This document shows positions 1 to 7,288 of a stretch of 23,204 nt of DNA, in pieces (position 1 is the first letter of the stretch; the number at the start of each line of letters is the position of its first letter). Below the pieces are notes generated by a model. The model ran no database searches. It was not told where the DNA came from and saw nothing but the letters and a program-made list of their open reading frames with translations. Where the stretch lies: contig CAKPNP010000019.1 of NCBI GenBank assembly GCA_934169415.1, positions 1 to 23,204 on the forward strand, in the 5' to 3' direction. This stretch comes from an uncultured Bacilli bacterium. Lineage in GTDB: Bacteria; Bacillota_I; Bacilli_A; RF39; UBA660. Both the position numbers and the translations under genes were made by a program.

Positions 1-23
1 ATTAAAAAATCTTTCTTACACAT
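1..23 (-). CDS. 5' end of an unidentified gene cut by the window edge
   Basis: An ATG at 23-21 opens the frame M-C-K-K-D-F-L before the window ends. It is preceded by GGAGG (37-33) with a 9-base gap, and by a good promoter at 89-117 reading the same way. Seven residues are too few to identify the product. The gene is inferred mainly from the promoter, the Shine-Dalgarno sequence and the start codon lying in the right order. Confidence 0.35.
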
Positions 24-82
24 AATATCAAGCCTCCTTCCTTATTTAGTTGGAGGCAAGCACTCAACAGTTAAGTTCCCCT
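24..82 (-). promoter_or_regulatory. Structured 5' leader with a hairpin covering the ribosome binding site
   Basis: The leader runs from just downstream of the -10 box to the start codon at 23. On the minus strand GCCTCC (57-52) is exactly complementary to GGAGGC (37-32), which is the Shine-Dalgarno sequence of the next gene; the 6-bp, nearly all-GC stem closes a 14-base loop and stands out in such AT-rich DNA. A smaller hairpin, CTTAA-CTG-TTGAG (75-63), lies just upstream, and GGGG (80-77) could pair alternatively with the CTCC of the first arm. This looks like a translational on/off leader. I do not recognise it as a known riboswitch class. Confidence 0.4.
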
Positions 83-88
83 ACAAAA

Positions 89-117
89 ATTATACTATAT
101 AGATATTTTGATAACAA
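89..117 (-). promoter_or_regulatory. SigmaA-type promoter for the left-edge gene
   Basis: The -35 box is TTGTTA (117-112) and the -10 box is TATAAT (94-89), separated by exactly 17 bases. It reads toward the structured leader and the truncated gene at the left edge. Confidence 0.65.
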
Positions 118-130
118 GCAAACAAATGAA

Positions 131-162
131 AAAACATTAAAATTTAATATTTTTAATGTTTT
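131..162. terminator. Bidirectional-looking terminator hairpin
   Basis: A perfect 12-bp inverted repeat, AAAACATTAAAA (131-142) and TTTTAATGTTTT (151-162), has an 8-base loop, with T-runs on both strands. It follows the stop codon of the minus-strand gene ending at 184 and precedes the promoter of the next gene. Confidence 0.75.
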
Positions 163-183
163 TTTAATATTCATAATAAACGA

Positions 184-795
184 TTATTGATTCTTTTTAA
201 TTAATGTTTTTTCTTTATATGAAGAAAAATCCATATAATCAATTAATAAATCATCTTTTAAATTTTTAGAATTTAATAAATAAGCTGATATATCTAATGT
301 ATTTTCATTATCATTTACACCGTAAAGAGGTCTAGATTCTACTTTATTATAGAAATTTTTTAAAGCTTCTGTAATACTTTCATTTACTTTTTCACTTGGA
401 ATATCATTTAAATAGCAAATTGTAAATATATTTATAGTAGTATAAAGATATTTTGATACATCTTTATAGACTAAATCATCTAATTCTTCTTGTGTTAGAA
501 TGGAAAGTGGGTTTGATAAAATTATATCTTCACCATTGGCCATAAAATTTTTAAAATCCAAATCAATAAGATAAAAACCTCTTTTATATAATTCCAAAAC
601 TAAATCAGATATATTTTTTATTCTCATTAATTTAGTATAAAGATTAGAATCATCAGTAATACTTTCATAATTACTTGGAATATCTACCATATATCCTTCA
701 TCATTTTCATACATTGTAGGTATCTTAGAAATACCTAATTTATTAATACTTTTTAATTTTAATAATTTACTATCATCTATTGTTTTTATTTGCAT
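184..795 (-). CDS. Hypothetical protein with a faint protein-kinase-like catalytic loop
   Basis: A 203-aa soluble protein with no signal peptide or membrane segment. I do not recognise a family with certainty. Residues 70-96 resemble the catalytic region of kinase-fold proteins: YKRGFYLIDLDFKNFM matches the HRD-loop pattern D-x4-N (D78, N83), followed about 10 residues later by hydrophobics and SNP where a kinase would have DFG. If it is a kinase fold, the metal-binding Asp is missing and it may be a pseudokinase. The start is well supported: AAAGGA lies just upstream of ATG. The gene begins 12 bases after the stop of the thioredoxin-like gene and should be co-transcribed with it. The kinase reading is inference only. 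Confidence 0.7.
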   Translation of the reverse strand: MQIKTIDDSKLLKLKSINKLGISKIPTMYENDEGYMVDIPSNYESITDDSNLYTKLMRIKNISDLVLELYKRGFYLIDLDFKNFMANGEDIILSNPLSILTQEELDDLVYKDVSKYLYTTINIFTICYLNDIPSEKVNESITEALKNFYNKVESRPLYGVNDNENTLDISAYLLNSKNLKDDLLIDYMDFSSYKEKTLIKKNQ

Positions 796-807
796 AAGTA
801 ATCCTTT

Positions 808-1527
808 CTAATTACAAGGTTCTACAGCATCACATGAACTACTCATCATAAGAGTAACCATTTCATTATATATATTATATAATTCATCATATTGCTCACT
901 TGTTAATTTATCATATGCAGTTTGATTCTCATTTAGTTCAACTGTACTAGTATGATTAGCTAGAATTTTTCCATTTTTTACAGCAATTACAAGTGGCATA
1001 TATATTCTTTTTTCACCAACTTCATATTCAATGTTATTATCAGTTATTACATAATCAGTTAAAATAGAACTTAATGAATCTAATAATTCATAATATCCTT
1101 CTTCTTCTACTCTAGTTTTTACTAATTTTCCATCAACTACACTCCAAAGATTTCTTAGGCTATCCATATCAACATAATATATATTTTCTAGTTTATTTTT
1201 ACTAGCCATAGATAAAAGTACAGGAACTGCATTTCTACACCAAGGGCACCAATTTGCTCCAAAATAAATAATTCCTTCACCATTTTTAATTATGTCAACA
1301 GCTTCTTTAGCGCTAACATATTTAATTGGATTATCTTTACTTATTGATACTGTATTATATGTCTTACCACTACTTGTAGTAGTACCATTTAAAGATTCAT
1401 AAGATTCCTTAAACTTTATGGCATCTGTTTTTTCTTCTATTTTTTCATTTCTTACTATTAATACTATAGAAACAGCTAAAACTATAAATAATATTATTCC
1501 CCCTATTATTAATAATTTCTTTTTCAT
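808..1527 (-). CDS. Membrane-anchored extracytoplasmic thioredoxin-like protein
   Basis: A 239-aa protein with a Lys-rich N-terminus and one membrane segment (about residues 5-26), then a thioredoxin-like domain facing outside. The active site is W-C-P-W-C (Cys94, Cys97) after a hydrophobic strand (IIYFGA), and Pro178 in YMPLV fits the conserved cis-Pro. The likely role is disulfide exchange on exported proteins. It ends in an unusual Ser-rich tail with two more cysteines (Cys232, Cys238, the latter next to last), which could be a redox shuttle pair. Start choice: an ATG at 1533 lies only 1 base from GGAGG (1539-1535), whereas the ATG at 1527 is 7 bases away and is preferred. It heads a two-gene unit with the kinase-like protein. 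Confidence 0.85.
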   Translation of the reverse strand: MKKKLLIIGGIILFIVLAVSIVLIVRNEKIEEKTDAIKFKESYESLNGTTTSSGKTYNTVSISKDNPIKYVSAKEAVDIIKNGEGIIYFGANWCPWCRNAVPVLLSMASKNKLENIYYVDMDSLRNLWSVVDGKLVKTRVEEEGYYELLDSLSSILTDYVITDNNIEYEVGEKRIYMPLVIAVKNGKILANHTSTVELNENQTAYDKLTSEQYDELYNIYNEMVTLMMSSSCDAVEPCN

Positions 1528-1545
1528 AAACATACCTCCAAATTA

Positions 1546-1551
1546 ATTATA
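1546..1551 (-). promoter_or_regulatory. -10 box for the thioredoxin/kinase-like unit
   Basis: TATAAT lies 6 bases before the GGAGG of the thioredoxin-like gene. No convincing -35 is visible (only TTAAAA at 17 bases). This is one of several -10 boxes in the window placed almost against the ribosome binding site. Confidence 0.35.
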
Positions 1552-1601
1552 ACCTAATATTAAATAATTTTAAATAAAAATTAACTAAACTTTAGGTTGA
1601 A

Positions 1602-2261
1602 TTAGCACTCACCTAATTTTAAAGGTATTTTATGACTAGTAATATTACCATCTTTTACAAACTCTAATTCAAGTATTAAACTTTCATTTTCATATTTATT
1701 ACAATTTTTAGAAAAGTTTTCAATACTAAATTCTAGAGTAGATAAATAATTAGATAAACTTATATTTTCCATTTCATTACATTTACTAATTATTCTTTTT
1801 TCTCCATTACTTTCATATAAAATACAACTTATAGAATCATAAATTTCACTATCAATATCTCCACAATATTCAATATTTGATATATATAAATATGATGAGT
1901 TTTTATTATATACTAAACTTCCTTTAATATCAAAATCAGGACAATTTGAAGATACTTTTTTATGTGACAAATTATCATTACTAAAAACTATAGATAATAT
2001 AAATATTAAAATAATTAATATTAAAATAATATATATTTTTTTATGTTTATTTTTAATTTTAACATCTAATACACTATTTATATCAATATTATAATCATCA
2101 CATATCTGTCTTATTAAAGCAATATCAGGTAGATTCTTACCATTTTCCCATTTGCTTACTGCTTGATATGTAACATTATATTTTAGAGCAAAATCTTTTT
2201 GAGTTAGATTATTTTTCTTTCTTAACTCTTTTATTAAATCAGCTATTTTTTGTTGATTCAT
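1602..2261 (-). CDS. XRE-family regulator anchored in the membrane
   Basis: A 219-aa protein. Residues 4-58 form an HTH_3 (Cro/C1-type) DNA-binding domain with the typical NLTQKDFA and YQAVSKWENGKNLPD stretches. A Lys-rich linker (KIKNKHKK) leads into a single membrane helix of about 20 residues (IYIILILIILIFILSIVF), and the last ~120 residues, with several cysteines, lie outside the cell. This is the layout of a one-component membrane sensor-regulator. The start is taken at ATG 2261, 5 bases after AGGTGA; the longer GTG reading at 2270 overlaps that Shine-Dalgarno sequence. The gene overlaps the end of the hydrolase gene by 23 bases, so translation is probably coupled. Its target is unknown. 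Confidence 0.85.
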   Translation of the reverse strand: MNQQKIADLIKELRKKNNLTQKDFALKYNVTYQAVSKWENGKNLPDIALIRQICDDYNIDINSVLDVKIKNKHKKIYIILILIILIFILSIVFSNDNLSHKKVSSNCPDFDIKGSLVYNKNSSYLYISNIEYCGDIDSEIYDSISCILYESNGEKRIISKCNEMENISLSNYLSTLEFSIENFSKNCNKYENESLILELEFVKDGNITSHKIPLKLGEC

Positions 2262-3147
2262 ACATATCACCTATAAAATCTAATATATCATTATATACTA
2301 CTTTATTATTAACTTCGTTTAATAACTCATGACGACATCCAGGATATAATTTGTATTCTATATTTTTATACCCCACCTCATTTAAAAAATGTATTAAATC
2401 CATAAATTTTCTTTCATTTTGAATAACAGGATCAGCAACACCTGCTATAACAAATATATCTAAGTTTTTATTATTTAACTTATAATCATCTTTCAAATAA
2501 GCATTATGCATTAATTTATATAGATTTAAAAAACCATTTGTTGTAAATATATAAGAGCAATATGGATCTAAATTATAATTTTTAACTATATTTTCATTAG
2601 AACAAATCCAACTATTTTTAACTTTATAGCCTTTATTATAGTTTTTAAAAGTTATTTTATTTAATAATCTATTATATTTTTTACTTTCCATAAAATTACA
2701 TAATTTAATACCTAATTTATCCATAGAATTTCTAGTTGGTGGCCCACATAGTATTAATTTTTCTATTTCAGAATCATATTTTTTTATATACCCACGTGAA
2801 ACTAACGTACCCATACTATGACTAAATAAATATACATTTAAATTTTTATATTTATTTTTAACATAACAAGTCACATCATACAAATCGTCAATTATATAAT
2901 TTATATCATCAGTATAAAAATAACCTAAATCAAGTTCTGTTTTAACGCTTTTACCATGTCCTCTATGATCATGGATTATAGAAGTATAACCATTTTTAGC
3001 TAAAAATTCCATAAAATCAAAATATCTTTCTTTATGCTCTTGCATACCGTGTGAGATTTGTACTATACCTTTTGGATTTTTAGCCTCCATTATTGCTATA
3101 GAAAGTTTTAGCCCATCACTTTTTGAATTTATTGTATCAAATATCAT
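2239..3147 (-). CDS. Alpha/beta hydrolase, lysophospholipase or monoacylglycerol lipase type
   Basis: A 302-aa cytoplasmic serine hydrolase of the Hydrolase_4 family. The oxyanion region ISHGMQEHKERY (31-42) and the HDHRGHGKS block (59-67) are characteristic. The triad is readable: Ser111 in SHSMG, Asp239 in AGVADP and His273 in PGCRHE. The family cleaves the ester bond of monoacylglycerols or lysophospholipids; the exact substrate cannot be read here. It has no signal peptide. It is the third gene of an operon (deacetylase, YcxB-like, hydrolase, XRE): its ATG lies inside the end of the YcxB-like gene and its own end overlaps the XRE start. The placement suggests an envelope or lipid-related role (inference). 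Confidence 0.88.
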   Translation of the reverse strand: MIFDTINSKSDGLKLSIAIMEAKNPKGIVQISHGMQEHKERYFDFMEFLAKNGYTSIIHDHRGHGKSVKTELDLGYFYTDDINYIIDDLYDVTCYVKNKYKNLNVYLFSHSMGTLVSRGYIKKYDSEIEKLILCGPPTRNSMDKLGIKLCNFMESKKYNRLLNKITFKNYNKGYKVKNSWICSNENIVKNYNLDPYCSYIFTTNGFLNLYKLMHNAYLKDDYKLNNKNLDIFVIAGVADPVIQNERKFMDLIHFLNEVGYKNIEYKLYPGCRHELLNEVNNKVVYNDILDFIGDMYESTKNS

Positions 3148-3631
3148 ATATCACCAAAATATCTTTCTTATTTTTTATTATTTCATTTATTAATTCTTCT
3201 TTTTCTTTATTTATAAAATAGATTACTCTATTTTTAGTTATAATTGTTATACTATATTTTCCTTTATATATAAATTCTATATCAGAATAAGAAGTATATA
3301 TTCCCATACTTTTTATACCATCTTCAGTTAAAGTAATATATCCCTTATTATTATCTTTAACTTTAATATACCCTAGTATTAATATTAAAAAATACCATAC
3401 TAATAAAAATACTATTAATATTAAAAGATAATTTAGCAAGTTTATTTCTATAAATTTAGATAGTAATATTTTAAAAATAAATAATATAATAGTACAAACT
3501 AAATAAATTATTCCCTTATTAAAATAAGAAATTACTTTTTTACCTTTTAATACTTTATTTTTATTTAAGAAAACTGAAAATGCTTCATTATAACATCTAA
3601 ACAAATTATCTATATCATAATATATTTTCAT
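3137..3631 (-). CDS. Small membrane protein, YcxB-like
   Basis: A 164-aa protein with two closely spaced hydrophobic segments (about residues 40-60 and 64-85) followed by a beta-rich C-terminal domain (ITLTEDGIKSMGIYTSYSDIEFIYKGKYSITIITKNRVIYFI). That arrangement resembles YcxB-like proteins, where a PH-like domain follows two helices; the match is by pattern only. The start is placed at ATG 3631, 5 bases after AGAGG, rather than the GTG two codons upstream that overlaps the Shine-Dalgarno sequence. It begins 8 bases after the deacetylase stop and overlaps the hydrolase start by 11 bases. Function unknown. Confidence 0.75.
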   Translation of the reverse strand: MKIYYDIDNLFRCYNEAFSVFLNKNKVLKGKKVISYFNKGIIYLVCTIILFIFKILLSKFIEINLLNYLLILIVFLLVWYFLILILGYIKVKDNNKGYITLTEDGIKSMGIYTSYSDIEFIYKGKYSITIITKNRVIYFINKEKEELINEIIKNKKDILVIYDI

Positions 3632-3639
3632 ATACACCT

Positions 3640-5043
3640 CTAATTATTTACTTTATGATGAACATTGGGTGATTCCATACTTAATTTTCTAAATGTATAT
3701 CCATGTGATAAGCCATATTTTATAATACTTTCAACAGCATCTATAGAATACTTTTTAGTATCGTGTTGTAAAACTACATAAGTACTATTATTTCCTAAAG
3801 AAGATGTAACATTAGAAATTATTTTATTTGTAACAGTTGTCTCTCCTGCATCGCCACTAGTTACATTCCAATCAAAATATCTAAATCCATTTATTTCTAA
3901 TTTATTTGTAATGGAACTCATTATATGTGTTCCATTATCATAAGACTTACTTACAGTATTCGAACTTCCACCTGGAAGTCTTACTAAATATGAAGTATAG
4001 CCTGTTATATTTTTAACCTTATTTTGTATACTATATAAATCATTAAAATAATTATCAATACTAGAATATATATATGAATAACTATGAGTAGATGAATGAA
4101 GTCCTATAGCATGTCCTTCATTATATGCTCTTTTTATAACATCATTATAAGGGTGAGTAAAAGATTGATCAGTTACAAAAAAAGTTGCCTTTACATCGTA
4201 TTTTTTTAAAATATCTAATAACCCACTTGTATATTTACTTGGTCCATCATCAAATGTTAAATAAATACTTTTACCAGTTGGTGTATCATAATTATTTTTT
4301 TTATAAACAAAATATGTTTTAACTACACTAGAGGAAATACCACTACTATTAACTACTTTATATGTAATTTTATATTCACCTGGTGTATTTATTAAAACAT
4401 TACCTTCTTTAACTATATTATTAGTTAAATCTCCGTCACAATAATCACTAGCCTTCACATCATCATTTAAATTCTCGCCAACTAAAATATATTCTTCTTT
4501 TTTATCTAATGTAATAACAGGTTTGTCATTTTTTAAAGTAGCTTGTACTATTTTTTCAGTATAATTAGAAGAGGAATCACTAACACTAAATTTAATTTTA
4601 TCGCCTACTAATTCAGCATTTACTTTATTAGTAAGGTCATTATCGTAATTATCAGTTGCCTTTATATTATAATTATATAGTTTTCCATTTTTACAATAAT
4701 AATATTCATTATCTAACGTTTCTATTATTGGTGGTATATTATCTACTACATTTATAATAACATTATGTTCTAATTTTTTATTTTTATAATTATATGTATA
4801 CAAAACATTATATTTACCTATAATATTAGTTTCTAAATCACCAGTTACAGTAGGTTTTATATCATTGCATTTAATAAAATTACCATAACATACTCTTTCA
4901 GTTAAAAAAACTTCTTCACCCGCATTTATATCATAAGAATCTTTAAAATTATATGTATGAAATCTAGGCTTTAGTATATAAAACAATATTGTAAATAATA
5001 AAATAATTAAAAATAAAATTAAAAATTTTAAATACTTCTTCAT
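3640..5043 (-). CDS. Membrane-anchored polysaccharide deacetylase with Ig-like repeats
   Basis: A 467-aa protein with an N-terminal membrane anchor (6-23), extracellular Ig-like DUF5011-type repeats (the clearest at 102-170 and 175-247; a third weaker one at 35-100) and a C-terminal NodB deacetylase domain (258-455). Deacetylase motifs are intact: TFDDG (263-267, Asp265 base and Asp266 metal ligand), HSSTH (His316 and His320 metal ligands), RLPGGSS (Arg355), DWNV (391-394) and LQHD (His427). The family removes N-acetyl groups from peptidoglycan or other cell-wall GlcNAc polymers, which protects against lysozyme. The Ig-like repeats probably hold the enzyme at the wall. It is first in a four-gene operon with a -10 box at 5062-5067. 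Confidence 0.93.
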   Translation of the reverse strand: MKKYLKFLILFLIILLFTILFYILKPRFHTYNFKDSYDINAGEEVFLTERVCYGNFIKCNDIKPTVTGDLETNIIGKYNVLYTYNYKNKKLEHNVIINVVDNIPPIIETLDNEYYYCKNGKLYNYNIKATDNYDNDLTNKVNAELVGDKIKFSVSDSSSNYTEKIVQATLKNDKPVITLDKKEEYILVGENLNDDVKASDYCDGDLTNNIVKEGNVLINTPGEYKITYKVVNSSGISSSVVKTYFVYKKNNYDTPTGKSIYLTFDDGPSKYTSGLLDILKKYDVKATFFVTDQSFTHPYNDVIKRAYNEGHAIGLHSSTHSYSYIYSSIDNYFNDLYSIQNKVKNITGYTSYLVRLPGGSSNTVSKSYDNGTHIMSSITNKLEINGFRYFDWNVTSGDAGETTVTNKIISNVTSSLGNNSTYVVLQHDTKKYSIDAVESIIKYGLSHGYTFRKLSMESPNVHHKVNN

Positions 5044-5061
5044 ACCAATACACCTATATTA

Positions 5062-5070
5062 ATTATACCA
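5062..5070 (-). promoter_or_regulatory. Extended -10 promoter of the deacetylase operon
   Basis: TGG-TATAAT is an extended -10 box. It lies 6 bases before the AGGTG of the deacetylase gene. A -35 is poor (GTTTCA at 17 bases), which fits an extended -10 promoter. Confidence 0.45.
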
Positions 5071-5121
5071 CTAATACCAGTTATTGAAACTACCCGTACA
5101 AGTTTTTATACTGAATTTTAC

Positions 5122-5152
5122 AAAAAAATATTTAAGCATTAACCTAAATATT
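5122..5152 (-). terminator. Terminator of spoIIID
   Basis: On the minus strand, an 8-bp perfect stem AATATTTA/TAAATATT (5152-5145 and 5134-5127) is followed by a run of T. The first arm overlaps the spoIIID stop codon (5146-5144). Confidence 0.7.
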
Positions 5153-5413
5153 CTTTTGTAAATATTTTCTTTTTGTAGCTTCTCCGCCTCTTATATGCTT
5201 AACACTACCATTTTCTTCTAACAATTTTTTTACTTCAAGTGCTAACGGATCATTATGCTTTTCTAATACTGAAGTAACATCTTTATATACAGTTGATTTA
5301 GATATATTTAATTTACTAGCAGTACTTCTTACAGTACCTTTTGTATCTAACATGTATCTTCCTTCTTCTTTAGCTCTTTCATAAATCATTAAATTAGTTA
5401 TTGTATGCATCAT
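5144..5413 (-). CDS. spoIIID: SpoIIID, sporulation transcription regulator
   Basis: An 89-aa DNA-binding protein; the family is normally about 90 aa. The helix-turn-helix KGTVRSTASKLNISKSTVYK (20 residues from about position 25) and the C-terminal RGGEATKRKY box are diagnostic of SpoIIID, which in Bacillus and Clostridium acts in the mother cell under sigmaE and switches genes toward the sigmaK stage. This indicates a spore-former or a recent descendant of one. The start is ATG 5413, 5 bases after AGGAG; an upstream in-frame ATG (5446) lacks a Shine-Dalgarno sequence. It lies directly behind lepA with a 42-base gap that contains a sigmaE-like promoter match. Confidence 0.93.
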   Translation of the reverse strand: MMHTITNLMIYERAKEEGRYMLDTKGTVRSTASKLNISKSTVYKDVTSVLEKHNDPLALEVKKLLEENGSVKHIRGGEATKRKYLQKNI

Positions 5414-5429
5414 ATTTTCTCCTTTATTA

Positions 5430-5458
5430 ATAATATGTGAAAACAAACTTCTTTATTA
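5430..5458 (-). promoter_or_regulatory. Possible sigmaE-type promoter of spoIIID
   Basis: CATATTAT (5437-5430) fits the sigmaE -10 pattern CATAnnnT, and TAATAAA (5458-5452), 14 bases upstream, fits the first five positions of the sigmaE -35 consensus KMATATT. In Bacillus spoIIID is transcribed by sigmaE. The expected start point is very close to the Shine-Dalgarno sequence, and AT-rich chance matches are common, so this is tentative. Confidence 0.25.
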
Positions 5459-7237
5459 CTTTATATCTGATTCTAATACTGCTAAAAAGGCATCATCCGG
5501 TATTTCTACCTTACCTATCAACTTCATTTTCTTTTTACCCTCTTTTTGTTTTTCAAGTAATTTTCTTTTTCTTGAAACGTCTCCACCATAACATTTAGCC
5601 AAGACATCTTTTCTAACAGCTTTAATTGTCTCACGAGCTATTACTTTAGAACCTATACTAGCTTGTACTGGTACTTCAAACTGTTGACGAGGTATCATTT
5701 CTTTTAATTTTGTAACAATAGCTTTTCCTCTACTATAAGCAAAATCTTTATGAACTATTACACTTAAAGCATCAACTATCTCACCATTTAATAAAATATC
5801 CATTTTTACTAAATCACTTTCTTTATATCCTATTACTTCATAGTCAAAAGATGCATATCCTTTTGATATACTTTTTAATCTATCAAAGAAATCATATACT
5901 ATTTCTGATAATGGTATTTCATAATGGATATTTACTCTTGTTTTATCTAAATATTCCATCGATATATAACTACCTCTTTTACCTTGGCATAACTCCATAA
6001 TAGGTCCTATATATTCATTTGGAACAAAAATACTAGTTCTAATATATGGCTCTTTTATACAACTAATTTTTTCTTTCATAGGCATAGAAGCGGGACTATC
6101 AATATTAATAACCTCATTATTAGTTAAAGTTACCTCATATATAACTGAAGGAGAAGTAACAATTAAATTAATTCCGAATTCTCTTTCAATACGTTCTTTA
6201 ATAATATCTAAATGTAATAACCCTAAAAATCCACATCTAAAACCAAATCCTAACGAAGCAGATGTTTCCGGAGTAAATTCTAGTGAAGCATCATTTAATT
6301 TTAATTTTTCTAACGCATCTCTTAAATCTGGATATTTATTAGTTTCTATAGGATAAATTCCTGAAAAGACCATAGGTTTCATTGGTTTATATCCAGGTAA
6401 TTTTTCTAAAGCAGGATTACTATCTAAAGTTATAGTGTCACCTACTTTTATATCGGATATATCTTTAATGGATGCACATAAATAACCAACATCCCCAGCA
6501 CTTAAATATTCTTTTTTTACTTCTTTTGGAGTATTAATACCAAGTTCTGTTACTTCTTCAACTTTAGAAGTTGCCATAAGTTTTATTTTATCTCCTACTT
6601 TAACTTTACCATTAACAACCCTTATAAGAGCTACAACACCTCTATATGGATCGTAAAAACTATCAAATATTAAAGCTTGAAGAGGTGAATTAATATCACC
6701 TTTACTAGATGGAATTCTATCAATTATAGCATCTAATAATTTATCTATACCTATTCCGTTTTTAGCACTTGTAAGTATTATCTCATCTTTACTAAAACCT
6801 AATGTGTCTACTAATTCATTACTAACTTTTTCTACATCAGCATTAGGTAAATCTATTTTATTTATAACGGGTATTATAGTTAAATTATTATCTAGAGCTA
6901 AATAAAGATTTGCTAAAGTCTGAGCCTCTATTCCTTGAGTTGCATCTACCACTAGTATTGCACCTTCACATGCCGCTAAACTTCTTGATACTTCATAGTT
7001 AAAATCAACATGTCCTGGTGTATCTATTAAATGCAAAGTTACACCTTTATAATTTAGTTCTACAGCATTTAGTTTAATAGTAATACCACGTTCACGTTCT
7101 ATATCCATATTATCTAATAATTGTTCTTGTTTTTCTCTTTCACTAACAGCACCAGTTAATTCTAGTATTCTATCAGCTAGAGTACTTTTACCATGATCTA
7201 TATGTGCTATTATAGAAAAATTTTTAATCGTTCTCAT
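5456..7237 (-). CDS. lepA: LepA / elongation factor 4, ribosomal back-translocase GTPase
   Basis: A 593-aa translational GTPase, near the usual ~600. G1 is AHIDHGKST (11-19), the switch region carries ERGITIK (49-55), G3 is DTPGH (72-76) and G4 is NKID (126-129). The C-terminal block with SRGKAIVTKLKEMIPRQQFE and the YGGDVSRKRKLLEKQKEGKK stretch is diagnostic for LepA over EF-G or TypA. It binds ribosomes in the cytoplasm and acts in translation fidelity or subunit assembly. The start has AGGTGG four bases upstream and a clear promoter at 7253-7281 nested in the terminator of the previous gene. SpoIIID follows. Confidence 0.97.
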   Translation of the reverse strand: MRTIKNFSIIAHIDHGKSTLADRILELTGAVSEREKQEQLLDNMDIERERGITIKLNAVELNYKGVTLHLIDTPGHVDFNYEVSRSLAACEGAILVVDATQGIEAQTLANLYLALDNNLTIIPVINKIDLPNADVEKVSNELVDTLGFSKDEIILTSAKNGIGIDKLLDAIIDRIPSSKGDINSPLQALIFDSFYDPYRGVVALIRVVNGKVKVGDKIKLMATSKVEEVTELGINTPKEVKKEYLSAGDVGYLCASIKDISDIKVGDTITLDSNPALEKLPGYKPMKPMVFSGIYPIETNKYPDLRDALEKLKLNDASLEFTPETSASLGFGFRCGFLGLLHLDIIKERIEREFGINLIVTSPSVIYEVTLTNNEVINIDSPASMPMKEKISCIKEPYIRTSIFVPNEYIGPIMELCQGKRGSYISMEYLDKTRVNIHYEIPLSEIVYDFFDRLKSISKGYASFDYEVIGYKESDLVKMDILLNGEIVDALSVIVHKDFAYSRGKAIVTKLKEMIPRQQFEVPVQASIGSKVIARETIKAVRKDVLAKCYGGDVSRKRKLLEKQKEGKKKMKLIGKVEIPDDAFLAVLESDIK

Positions 7238-7252
7238 GTAACCACCTATTTA

Positions 7253-7281
7253 ATTATATACGAAAAAACTATTATTTTCAA
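7253..7281 (-). promoter_or_regulatory. SigmaA-type promoter of lepA
   Basis: TTGAAA (7281-7276) and TATAAT (7258-7253) are separated by 17 bases. The -35 box lies inside the loop of the preceding terminator hairpin and the T-run forms part of the spacer. The -10 box is 5 bases before the AGGTGG ribosome binding site. Confidence 0.65.
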
Positions 7282-7288
7282 TTAATAG
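7263..7288 (-). terminator. Terminator of the yfhO-like gene
   Basis: On the minus strand CTATTA (7288-7283) pairs with TAATAG (7274-7269), followed by six T. The stop codon of the yfhO-like gene (7280-7278) is in the loop. The hairpin overlaps the lepA promoter. Confidence 0.6.
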
